Source of the DNA: Pseudomonadota bacterium
Lineage (GTDB): Bacteria > Pseudomonadota > Alphaproteobacteria > Rhizobiales > Xanthobacteraceae
Assembly (NCBI GenBank): GCA_023442085.1
Contig: JAEZMT010000442.1
Coordinates: forward strand, 1-24,158
Direction of reading: 5' to 3'
Length of the DNA stretch: 24,158 nucleotides
The notes below the pieces were generated by a model, which was not told where the DNA came from, did not search any database, and saw only the letters and a list, made by a program, of their open reading frames with translations. The position numbers and the translations under genes are program-made. This document shows positions 8,001 to 15,161 of the stretch, one piece after another. Position 1 is the stretch's first letter. Each line of letters begins with the position of its first letter.

Positions 8001-8855
8001 ATGAGCCAGGCTGACCATTCCGCGCAAGCCGATCTGTCCAAACCGGCGGGCGCGCCGCGCGTGCTGGCGCTGGCCAACCAGAAGGGCGGCGTCGGCAAGA
8101 CCACGACGGCGATCAACCTCGGCACAGCGCTTGCGGCCATCGGCGAGACCGTGCTCGTGGTGGACCTCGACCCGCAAGGCAATGCCTCCACCGGGCTTGG
8201 CATCGACCGCCGCTCGCGCAACCTCTCCACCTATGACGTGCTGGTGGGCGAGGCCTCCATGCAGGAGACGGTGATGCCCACGGGCGTGCCGCAACTCTAT
8301 GTGGCACCCTCCACCCTCGACCTCTCCGGCCTTGAGCTGGAGATCGCCGCCGAGCGCGACCGTGCCTTTCGCCTGCGGGATGCGCTGAGGGCGCTCGCGG
8401 CCGATCCGCAGGCGCCGCGCTTCACCTATGTCCTGGTGGACTGCCCCCCGTCCCTCTCACTGCTCACCGTCAATGCCATGGCGGCGGCGGACGCGATCGT
8501 CGTGCCGCTGCAATGCGAATTCTTCGCGCTGGAGGGTCTCTCTCAGCTGATGAAGACCGTGGAGCAGGTGCGGGTGGGGCTCAACCCCAGCCTCACCATC
8601 CACGGCATCGTGCTGACCATGTATGACGGCCGCAACAACCTGTCGGAGCAGGTGGTGCAGGACGTGCGGCAATTCATGGGCGACAAGGTCTATGAGACCA
8701 TCATTCCCCGCAATGTCCGCGTGTCCGAGGCGCCGTCCTATGGCAAGCCGGTTTTGCTCTATGATCTCAAGTGCCTGGGATCGCAGGCCTATTTGCGGCT
8801 AGCCTCGGAAGTGATCCAGCGCGAGCGGGCGGCGCGCGCGGCGGCTGCGGCCTGA
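8001..8855 (+). CDS. parA: Chromosome-partitioning ATPase ParA
   Basis: ParA is a Walker-type ATPase that binds non-specific DNA as an ATP dimer and is released by ParB-parS complexes, so moving origins apart. The 284-residue protein has the deviant Walker A motif KGGVGKTT (28-35) with the signature lysine at 28. Walker A' is VVDLDPQGNASTGLG and Walker B is VLVDCPPSLSLLTVNAM. LVPLQCEFFALEGLSQLM-like sequence and VRVSEAPSYGKPVLLYD complete the family pattern. An N-terminal stretch of about 20 residues precedes the ATPase fold, as in other chromosomal ParA proteins. I chose 8001 (MSQADHS) because AGGGGA lies about 10 nt upstream; the open frame back to 7941 lacks family similarity. The 104-bp gap after rsmG may carry a separate promoter. 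parB follows after 26 nt. Confidence 0.97.
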   Translation: MSQADHSAQADLSKPAGAPRVLALANQKGGVGKTTTAINLGTALAAIGETVLVVDLDPQGNASTGLGIDRRSRNLSTYDVLVGEASMQETVMPTGVPQLYVAPSTLDLSGLELEIAAERDRAFRLRDALRALAADPQAPRFTYVLVDCPPSLSLLTVNAMAAADAIVVPLQCEFFALEGLSQLMKTVEQVRVGLNPSLTIHGIVLTMYDGRNNLSEQVVQDVRQFMGDKVYETIIPRNVRVSEAPSYGKPVLLYDLKCLGSQAYLRLASEVIQRERAARAAAAA

Positions 8856-8881
8856 CGGAAGATCAGAGGGACAACACGAAG

Positions 8882-9775
8882 ATGGCGGACGAACAGCGCT
8901 CCCGGCTTGGGCGGGGGCTTGCCGCGTTGATCGGCGAGATGGGTGAGCCGCAGGCCGCTCCGGCTCGCAGCTCCGGCCCGCGCGGGGGCCCGCGCCGCGT
9001 GCCCATCGAGCAGGTGAAGGCCAACCCGCGCAACCCGCGCCGCGCCTTCCTGGAGGAGGGGTTGGAAGACCTCACCGCCTCCATCCGCGAGAAGGGCATC
9101 ATCCAGCCCATCGTGGTGCGCCCCCTCAAGGGATCGGACAGCTTCGAGATCGTGGCGGGCGAGCGCCGCTGGCGCGCTGCCCAGCGGGCAAGCCTGCACG
9201 AGGTACCCGTGGTGGTGCTGGAGCTTACCGATCGCGAGGCGCTGGAAATCGCCATCATCGAGAACGTCCAGCGCGCCGACCTCAATGCGGTCGAAGAGGC
9301 GCAGGGCTATGAAGCCCTGATGGACGAGTTCCAATACAACCAGAACGAGCTTTCCAAGGTCATCGGCAAGAGCCGCAGCCACATCGCCAACACGTTGCGC
9401 CTGCTGAAACTGCCAGATTCGGTGAAGGGGCACCTGGCGGAGGGGCGGCTCAGCGCGGGCCACGCGCGCGCCCTCCTCTCCGTGGCCGACCCGGAGAAGG
9501 TGGCCCGCGAAGTGATCTCCAAAGGGCTCACGGTGCGGGATGTGGAGGCCCTCTCCAAGGCCAAGCCGCCGGCTGCGCCGGTGAACGGCCGTGGCGCCCC
9601 TGCGCCAGCGACCGTGAGCAAGAGCGCGGATACGCGGGCGCTGGAGAAGCGGCTCACCGATGCGCTGGGCCTCGCCGTCAGCCTTGACGGCAAGGGCGAG
9701 GCCGGCGAGCTGCGCATTCGCTATGCCAGCCTCGATCAGCTCGACGAGATCTGCCGCCGCCTTGGGCTGGATTGA
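8882..9775 (+). CDS. parB: Chromosome-partitioning protein ParB
   Basis: ParB binds parS, hydrolyses CTP, clamps on DNA and spreads to form the segregation complex that ParA pulls. The 297-residue protein begins with the usual RSRLGRGLAALIG (6-18), where the LGxGL helix stimulates ParA. The CTP-binding ParB/Srx domain starts at VPIEQVKANPRNPRRAF (40-56). It contains GERRWR (93-98), the arginine patch, and ENVQR (127-131). A helix-turn-helix follows around 155-175 (LSKVIGKSRSHIANTLRLLKLP). A disordered Ala/Pro linker near 225-250 leads to a short C-terminal dimerisation domain. The start at 8882 follows AGAGGGA; the earlier in-frame start at 8771 lies inside parA and is rejected. It ends just before a strong terminator. 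The two parS sites in this window are its expected targets. Confidence 0.97.
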   Translation: MADEQRSRLGRGLAALIGEMGEPQAAPARSSGPRGGPRRVPIEQVKANPRNPRRAFLEEGLEDLTASIREKGIIQPIVVRPLKGSDSFEIVAGERRWRAAQRASLHEVPVVVLELTDREALEIAIIENVQRADLNAVEEAQGYEALMDEFQYNQNELSKVIGKSRSHIANTLRLLKLPDSVKGHLAEGRLSAGHARALLSVADPEKVAREVISKGLTVRDVEALSKAKPPAAPVNGRGAPAPATVSKSADTRALEKRLTDALGLAVSLDGKGEAGELRIRYASLDQLDEICRRLGLD

Positions 9776-9796
9776 AGTTCAACGCAGCTGACAAAG

Positions 9797-9826
9797 AAAA
9801 GGCCGGGCGTGTTGCCCGGCCTTTTT
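9797..9826. terminator. Bidirectional intrinsic terminator between parB and the mucR-like gene
   Basis: AAAAGGCCGGGC (9797-9808), loop GTGTT, then GCCCGGCCTTTT (9814-9825) with one further T. This is a perfect 12-bp inverted repeat with an A run on one side and a T run on the other. It can therefore end transcripts from parB (+) and from the convergent mucR-like gene (-). It begins 21 nt after the parB stop. Confidence 0.93.
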
Positions 9827-9879
9827 GCGTTCCAGATGAGGGCCGCATCTTCTTGCGCAGGCGCGGCCTTATCTTGAAA

Positions 9880-10344
9880 TCAGGCGGCGGCCTTGCGGCG
9901 GGTGGTCTTCTTCGCAGGGGCGACGGGCGCCTTCTTGCGGGTCTGGCCGAGGCCCATGTTCTTGGCGAGTTCCGAGCGGGCCGCAGCATAGGCCGGGGCG
10001 ACCATGGGATAATCCTTGGGCAGGCCCCACTTCTCGCGGTAAGCCTCGGGGGTCATGCCGTAGCTGGTGCGCAGGTGCCGCTTCAGAGACTTGAACTTCT
10101 TACCGTCTTCCAGGCAGATGATGTATTCGGGCGTCACCGACTTCTTGAGCGGGACGGCCGGCTTCTGCTCTTCCACCTGCGGCGCGGCCGGGGTGCCGAG
10201 CTGACCGAGGGCGCGGTAGACGGACTCGATGAGACCGGGAAGCTCGGCGGCCGCGACGCTGTTGTTGCTCACATACGCGGCGACGATGTCCGCGGTGAAG
10301 TCGATGAAGCTCGGCGACGGAGTATTGGACGCAGAGTCGCTCAC
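9880..10344 (-). CDS. MucR/Ros family transcriptional regulator
   Basis: MucR/Ros proteins are small DNA-binding regulators of exopolysaccharide, virulence and cell-cycle genes in alphaproteobacteria, and some act like H-NS. The 154-residue protein has the family N-terminus (FIDFTADIVAAYVSNNSV, 13-30), an oligomerisation region, then the Ros-type finger CLEDGKKFKSLKRHLRTSYG and MTPEAYREKWGLPKDYPMV. The Ros ligand pattern is C-x2-C-x9-H-x4-H. Here the four positions are Cys77, Asp80, His90 and Tyr95, so zinc binding is doubtful. The C-terminus (135-154) is a Lys/Arg/Ala/Pro tail resembling histone H1. I start it at GTG 10344, with AAAGGGA just upstream and the family sequence beginning there. 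The longer frame to ATG 10431 adds 29 unrelated residues. mucR is the likely symbol, but orthology among paralogues cannot be settled here. Confidence 0.92.
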   Translation of the reverse strand: MSDSASNTPSPSFIDFTADIVAAYVSNNSVAAAELPGLIESVYRALGQLGTPAAPQVEEQKPAVPLKKSVTPEYIICLEDGKKFKSLKRHLRTSYGMTPEAYREKWGLPKDYPMVAPAYAAARSELAKNMGLGQTRKKAPVAPAKKTTRRKAAA

Positions 10345-11035
10345 GGGAGTCCCTTTCTGTTCTTCGCTAAAGCGAGCTGGCAATGCGGGGAGCGGTTGGA
10401 ATGTGACCGGGCTCAGAACGGCCTTGGCCACATGCTCCGCCGAGGCAGACGCCGCATCGGCTGATTAAGTTACGCGGTTTATCTATAGCACCTCGTCCTA
10501 TAAATACAATCGGGTGCCAAAAACTCTTGGAAAGCGAGCAATAGAGCCAGTTTGCGGCGGTCGATGAGGGGCTCTGCCCGTCCCCGCCGAACGAAATGAT
10601 CCTTGCCAGATCAGCGAATCGCGGCCTCGACAGATGAAAACATCGGCCATGGGAAGTGTTCCTGAGGCATGGTCCGCGAAGGCAGCGCGTCCATAGCCGG
10701 GGAGATACTAACCCGCCGGCTTCGCGTGCTGTTTTTCTGTACCTAAGGCGACAAGTACATGCCCCGATTTGTACAACTTCCAGATGCGCGAGGCGGTCGA
10801 GGTTTCCGTGACGTCGGCACCCCGTCGCCGTCCTGATTTGACGTCACCAATCTCGCGCCTGAGCTTGTCGCCGGCGTCGCCGAGAGCGCGCCCCGACCAC
10901 TGGTGCGCCGCCCCGAACCGGGTTAGGTGGGGTCGTTCCGCACCCGGCCGGGGGGCCACATGTTCAAAGGTCGATGCGGTTCCCGAAGCGGCATCGGCCG
11001 CTCAATGTCGCCCGCCCGGCGGGGACGAGGATGCC
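10345..11035. other. 691-bp intergenic region with short dyads, no convincing gene
   Basis: Between the divergent mucR-like gene and recR I find no recognisable protein and no 4.5S-like SRP RNA or tRNA. The mucR-proximal part (about 10464-10530) is AT-rich and would hold the mucR-like promoter. Further on there are TGTAC/GTACA elements at 10738-10742, 10755-10759 and 10769-10776 (TTGTACAA, a perfect palindrome). Two GACGTC palindromes lie at 10810-10815 and 10840-10845, framed as GTGACGTC and GACGTCAC. A small hairpin, AGCGGC-ATCG-GCCGCT, lies at 10987-11002. A minus-strand frame at 10708-10959 and an upstream extension of the recR frame are open but unlike any family I know. Confidence 0.6.
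10482..10509 (-). promoter_or_regulatory. Possible promoter of the mucR-like gene
   Basis: Read on the minus strand, TTGTAT (10509-10504), a 16-nt spacer and TATAGA (10487-10482) sit in the only AT-rich patch upstream of the gene, about 138 nt before its GTG. MucR-type regulators prefer AT-rich targets and often repress themselves, so this patch could also hold operators. Pattern match only. Confidence 0.25.
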
Positions 11036-11641
11036 ATGCCACGTGCCGTCGCCGGACCCGAGATCGAGCGTCTGATCCAGCTTCTGGCCCGCCTGCCCGG
11101 CCTTGGGCCGCGTTCGGCGCGCCGCGTGGCCCTGCACCTCATCAAGAAGCGCGAGGCGCTCATGGCGCCGCTGGCGACTGCGCTGGGCGATGCCATCGGC
11201 AAGATCGTCACCTGCCGGACGTGCGGCAACGTGGACGTGACGGACCCGTGCACGGTCTGCACCGACCCGACGCGGGATGCACGCACGCTGGTGGTGGTGG
11301 CTGATGTGGGGGACCTGTGGGCGCTGGAACGCGCTGGCGTTCTCAATGCCCGTTATCATGTGCTGGGCGGCGTTCTATCGCCCCTGGACGGGGTGGGGCC
11401 GGACGACCTCAATATCGCGAGCCTTGTCACCCGCGTCCATGCGCAGGAGGTCTCGGAAGTCATCCTGGCGCTTGGCGCCACGGTGGACGGGCAGACGACG
11501 GCCCATTACCTCACCGACGTGCTGCGCGACACCGGCGCCCGTGTCACCCGCCTCGCCCAGGGCGTTCCCGTGGGCGGCGAACTCGATTATCTGGACGAAG
11601 GCACCCTCTCCGCCGCCATCCGCGCGCGCACGCAGATGTGA
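11036..11641 (+). CDS. recR: Recombination mediator protein RecR
   Basis: RecR works with RecO (and RecF) to load RecA onto SSB-coated single-stranded DNA at gaps. The 201-residue length is typical. The order of elements is right: a helix-hairpin-helix (LPGLGPRSARRVALHLI, 20-36), the C4 zinc finger Cys60-Cys63-Cys72-Cys75, then a Toprim domain with VVVADVGDLWALERAG (86-101). YHVLGGVLSPLDGVGPDDL (107-125) and RLAQGVPVGGELDYLDEGTL (172-191) complete it. In the Toprim strand the residue usually Glu is Ala89. The ATG at 11036 has GACGAGGA just upstream; the frame stays open further back but without family sequence. In most alphaproteobacteria recR follows dnaX and ybaB, and neither is present here. 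It converges with lolA across 28 nt. Confidence 0.96.
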   Translation: MPRAVAGPEIERLIQLLARLPGLGPRSARRVALHLIKKREALMAPLATALGDAIGKIVTCRTCGNVDVTDPCTVCTDPTRDARTLVVVADVGDLWALERAGVLNARYHVLGGVLSPLDGVGPDDLNIASLVTRVHAQEVSEVILALGATVDGQTTAHYLTDVLRDTGARVTRLAQGVPVGGELDYLDEGTLSAAIRARTQM

Positions 11642-11669
11642 TCGGCGGAGTGTCAGTCGTCCCCAGCTT

Positions 11670-12473
11670 TTACTGCAGCATCCGCTCGAAATTGATGACG
11701 AACAGCTTGGGGTCCGGGCGCTTGTTCACCTGCACGTTCGAGAGCGACACCTGCGTGTCGTAGCCCTGGGGATCGGTGACGACCCACTGCTTCAGCGCCG
11801 AAGTCTTGGCGTCGAACAGGATCAGCAGACGATAGGTGCCGAACATGGGCACGGTTTCCTGCATCACCACAGTCACGAAGCGGTCGTCCTGGAAGATGCC
11901 GGTCACATGCGGCTCGGTGCCGAGGTCGATGCGCTCTGCCAGCAGGAAGCGCAGCGGCGTCTGCGACAGGGGCGTGATGTCCTGGGTGTTGAGATTTCGA
12001 TCGCGCACGGCCACCGACTGGCCGTTGGAGATCAGCTCCACCGGGCTCGGCGCGTCGTATTCGAAGCGGACGCGGCCGGGCTTCTGCATGTAGAAGTCGC
12101 CGGTGCGCTTGGAGCCGTCCGGATCGATCTGGGTGAAGGTGCCCGTCATGGACTGCACCGAATTGAAGTAGCTCGTGATGCGATCCACCGTGGCCTTGGG
12201 GGCGCGGCCATCGGCCGGCTGGGCCGCAGCTATGGGCGCGGCCCCCTTCATCTGGCCCTGAGGCCGCATGAGGTCGCCGGGGGGCTGCACCGTCTGGGCG
12301 ACGGCAGGGACAGCCGCGACCAGCCCCAGCGCCAGCAGCAGGCCGGCGGCGCCCGCGCGGCGCGTCTTCGCGAACGGGACGCGGGCCTCGCGGGGGGTGA
12401 AGCGGGTGGCGGCGGAGCGGATGAGCATCATGGGCATCTCTGGCGCAGGGCGTGTCGCGGGCAGGAAGGTCAT
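11670..12473 (-). CDS. lolA: LolA-like outer-membrane lipoprotein carrier protein
   Basis: LolA is the periplasmic chaperone that takes lipoproteins from the LolCDE transporter to the outer membrane. From the chosen start the protein is 267 residues. A basic N-terminus leads into a hydrophobic core (AGLLLALGLVAAVPA, about 43-57) and a likely signal peptidase site at AVA-Q (59/60). A Gln/Pro-rich spacer follows, then the LolA fold: ITSYFNSVQSMTGTFTQIDPDG, YMQKPGRVRFEYDAP, ISNGQSVAVRDRNLNTQDI, and DAKTSALKQWVVTDPQGYDTQVSL near the end. The start is uncertain. ATG 12473 has GGAG 8 nt upstream; ATG 12437, 12431 or 12428 would give a more ordinary signal peptide. The upstream neighbour is ftsK on the same strand with a 196-nt gap containing a hairpin. 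ftsK-lolA adjacency is usual in this order. Confidence 0.9.
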   Translation of the reverse strand: MTFLPATRPAPEMPMMLIRSAATRFTPREARVPFAKTRRAGAAGLLLALGLVAAVPAVAQTVQPPGDLMRPQGQMKGAAPIAAAQPADGRAPKATVDRITSYFNSVQSMTGTFTQIDPDGSKRTGDFYMQKPGRVRFEYDAPSPVELISNGQSVAVRDRNLNTQDITPLSQTPLRFLLAERIDLGTEPHVTGIFQDDRFVTVVMQETVPMFGTYRLLILFDAKTSALKQWVVTDPQGYDTQVSLSNVQVNKRPDPKLFVINFERMLQ

Positions 12474-12602
12474 TCCCGACGCTCCGATCCCGCCTCGCGC
12501 GGGCTGATCGGATGGACAGGGGTCTAATACGCAACTTGCGGCCGGGCTATGGCGAACCTGTGGCCTTGCCGACGCCCGGGAAAACCGCCCAGCGCCGCTT
12601 GT

Positions 12603-12633
12603 GTTCCGGTTCGGCCGAAGCTGCAACCGGAAC
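12603..12633 (-). other. Hairpin between ftsK and lolA
   Basis: GTTCCGGTT (12603-12611) and AACCGGAAC (12625-12633) form a perfect 9-bp inverted repeat with a 13-nt loop, 37 nt beyond the ftsK stop in the direction of transcription. There is no T run after it, so it is more likely a processing or stabilising structure, or a factor-dependent stop, than a classical terminator. Confidence 0.5.
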
Positions 12634-12669
12634 CGGGAACCGCTCACGCGGGAATGTGATGCCACGCGC

Positions 12670-15147
12670 CTACTCGGCTGCCTGCTCGGGCAGCAGGATC
12701 TCGCGCTTGCCGGCGTGGTTGGGCGAGCCGACGAGGCCCTCCTTCTCCATGCGCTCGACCAGCGAAGCGGCGCGATTGTAGCCGATCTGGAGCCGACGCT
12801 GGATATAGGAGGTGGAGCACTTGCGGTCGCGCATCACCACCGCCACCGCCTGGGAATAGAGGTCCATGCCCTCGTCGCCCATGCCGCTCTTGTCGAACAC
12901 GGCGCCGTCGCCGTCCTCATCCTCCGCATCCTCGGCGGTCACCGCCTCCACGTAGGAGGGCGCGCCCTGGGCCTTGAGGTGCTTCACCACGCTCTCCACC
13001 TCCTCGTCGGAGACGAAGGGGCCGTGCACGCGGCTGATGCGGCCGCCGCCGGCCATGTAGAGCATGTCGCCCTGGCCCAGCAGTTGCTCGGCGCCCATCT
13101 CGCCGAGGATGGTGCGGCTGTCGATCTTCGAGGTCACCTGGAAGGAGATGCGGGTGGGGAAGTTCGCCTTGATGGTGCCCGTGATCACGTCCACGGAGGG
13201 GCGCTGCGTCGCCATCACCAGATGGATGCCGGCGGCGCGGGCCATCTGGGCGAGCCGCTGGATAGCGCCCTCGATGTCCTTGCCGGCGACCAGCATCAGG
13301 TCGGCCATCTCGTCGACGATGACGACGATGTAGGGCAGGGGCTCGAGGTTCATCTCCTCGCTCTCGTAGATGGCCTCGCCCGTCTCGTGGTCGAATCCGG
13401 TCTGCACCGTGCGGGCAATGGATTCGCCCTTCTCGCTGGCGTCCTTCACCCGGGCGTTGAACCCGTCGATGTTGCGCACGCCCAGCTTCGACATCTTCTT
13501 GTAGCGGTCCTCCATCTCCTTCACCGCCCACTTCAGCGCAACCACCGCCTTCTTCGGATCGGTGACGACGGGGGCAAGAAGGTGGGGGATGCCGTCATAG
13601 ACGGACAGCTCCAGCATCTTGGGATCGACCATGATCAGCCGGCACTGTTCCGGCTTCAGCCGGTAAAGCAGGCTGAGGATCATGGTATTGATGGCCACCG
13701 ACTTGCCAGAGCCGGTGGTGCCGGCCACCAGCAGGTGCGGCATGCGGGCGAGATCGACGATCACCGGATCGCCGCCGATGGTCTTGCCCAGCGCGATGGC
13801 GAGCTTGTGCCCGGTGTCGCCGAAATCCTTGGTGGCGATCAATTCGCGCAGCAGAACCTTGTCGCGCTTCTGGTTGGGCAGCTCGATGCCGATGGCATTG
13901 CGGCCCGGCACCACGGCGACGCGGGCGGACACGGCGCTCATGGAGCGCGCGATATCGTCGGCGAGGCCGATGACGCGGGACGACTTGATGCCGGGCGCGG
14001 GCTCCAGCTCATAGAGCGTCACCACCGGGCCGGGGCGCACCTGGCCGATCTCGCCGCGCACGCCGAAGTCCTGCAGGGTCGCCTCCAGCTCGCGCGCGGT
14101 CCCGGAGAGGGCCTCCGGGCTCATAGCGGGGGCCTTGGCGGGCGGCGCGGGGGTCAGCAGATCGAGGGAGGGATGCTGGTAGCCGGCGCGGCGACCACCG
14201 CGACGGGCGGCCCGGCGGCGGGCGGCGGCGCCTTCGGGCGGGGCCTCCAGCGGGGCATCGGGGAGATCGTGGGGCGCGGGCGCGATCGCACCCTCCAGGC
14301 GCGGCTCCTGCCGCTGGCCCGGTCTTTCGACGGGCGCGGCCGAGGGGGCGGCGGGCAGGGACCGGCGGGCGAGGCCGGCGGCGGAGAGGCGCGCCTTCCA
14401 CGACAGGAAGGTATGGGTGAGGGCGCCGAGGGACACGGCGGTGCCGTCGTCCTCCTCGTCCTCGTCGCCCACTTCGCCCGGCAGCTCGGAGGCTGGAGCG
14501 AGCTTCAGCGGCGTGCGACGACCGCCGCTCAGGGCGAAGAAGAGGCCGGCCGCCCCGATCGCGAGGCCGGCGGCGCCGATGAGCATGGAATCGAGGCCGG
14601 CGAGCGCGCCGCCGCGCATCACGCCGAAGGCGCGCGGAAAGAGATCGCCCAAAGCGCCGCCGAGGCCGGTGAGGCCCGGCCAATGCTCGGGCTGGGGGAT
14701 GGCGCCGAGGAAAGCGGTGGTGCCCAGCACGCCAATGAGCCAGCAGGTGATCCGCAGCCGCTCCCTGGCGAAGGGTCGGTGGGTCACGAGACGCCAGCCG
14801 GCATAGAGCGGCGGCAGCAGCACGGCCAGCGCTGCGAGCCCGAACAGCTGGACCAGCAGATCGGCAATGATCGCACCGGGCCGGCCCAGCAGGTTCGTGA
14901 CCGGGGCATGGGTGGCGTTGGAAAGGCTCGGGTCGGTCGCGGACCAGGTGCCAAGCGCCACGAACGAGGTCAGCGTCGCGAGGATGAGGCCGGTGCCGAC
15001 GATCTCCCGCCCGCGCCGGCGCACCACCAGCCGAATGCTCTCCGGAATCAGTTCGAGCCGGTGCACATGGTGGTGAGGCGCATCCATCCGGCTGTTGATG
15101 ACGGCATCGGCGGTGGCTGCCTTTGGGCGTCGGCGGGCCATGGGCAT
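12670..15147 (-). CDS. ftsK: DNA translocase FtsK
   Basis: FtsK is a septum-anchored hexameric DNA pump that clears chromosome termini from the closing septum and activates XerCD at dif. The 825-residue protein has four N-terminal membrane segments (about 48-68, 92-117, 132-150, 186-206). An acidic and then Pro/Arg-rich linker (about 220-340) follows. The RecA-like motor has Walker A GTTGSGKS (476-483) and Walker B IVVIVDEMAD (607-616). MATQRPSVDVITGTIKANFP is the conserved post-Walker B segment. The C-terminal gamma winged helix (SYIQRRLQIGYNRAASLVERME...GLVG) reads KOPS sequences. The chosen ATG at 15147 has AAGGGAG at 8 nt; the frame open to 15384 overlaps the aminotransferase gene and is rejected. 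The upstream gene's stop is 14 nt away, so the two are cotranscribed. Confidence 0.96.
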   Translation of the reverse strand: MPMARRRPKAATADAVINSRMDAPHHHVHRLELIPESIRLVVRRRGREIVGTGLILATLTSFVALGTWSATDPSLSNATHAPVTNLLGRPGAIIADLLVQLFGLAALAVLLPPLYAGWRLVTHRPFARERLRITCWLIGVLGTTAFLGAIPQPEHWPGLTGLGGALGDLFPRAFGVMRGGALAGLDSMLIGAAGLAIGAAGLFFALSGGRRTPLKLAPASELPGEVGDEDEEDDGTAVSLGALTHTFLSWKARLSAAGLARRSLPAAPSAAPVERPGQRQEPRLEGAIAPAPHDLPDAPLEAPPEGAAARRRAARRGGRRAGYQHPSLDLLTPAPPAKAPAMSPEALSGTARELEATLQDFGVRGEIGQVRPGPVVTLYELEPAPGIKSSRVIGLADDIARSMSAVSARVAVVPGRNAIGIELPNQKRDKVLLRELIATKDFGDTGHKLAIALGKTIGGDPVIVDLARMPHLLVAGTTGSGKSVAINTMILSLLYRLKPEQCRLIMVDPKMLELSVYDGIPHLLAPVVTDPKKAVVALKWAVKEMEDRYKKMSKLGVRNIDGFNARVKDASEKGESIARTVQTGFDHETGEAIYESEEMNLEPLPYIVVIVDEMADLMLVAGKDIEGAIQRLAQMARAAGIHLVMATQRPSVDVITGTIKANFPTRISFQVTSKIDSRTILGEMGAEQLLGQGDMLYMAGGGRISRVHGPFVSDEEVESVVKHLKAQGAPSYVEAVTAEDAEDEDGDGAVFDKSGMGDEGMDLYSQAVAVVMRDRKCSTSYIQRRLQIGYNRAASLVERMEKEGLVGSPNHAGKREILLPEQAAE

Positions 15148-15161
15148 CGGCACGGCTCCCT

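Noticed and set aside
10505..10524. Sigma-54-like TGGCAC on the minus strand upstream of the mucR-like gene
   Set aside because: The TTGT that follows TGGCAC is one base too close (spacer 4, not 5) and lacks the invariant GC of the -12 element.
10708..10959. 83-codon minus-strand frame in the mucR-recR gap
   Set aside because: No family similarity, no clear ribosome binding site, and it covers the GTAC and GACGTC dyads; could be real but I cannot support it.
10345..11035. Possible SRP 4.5S RNA near recR
   Set aside because: Looked for because ffs is often near dnaX-recR; the conserved GGTCAGG...GGAAGG...AGCAGCC loop is absent on both strands.
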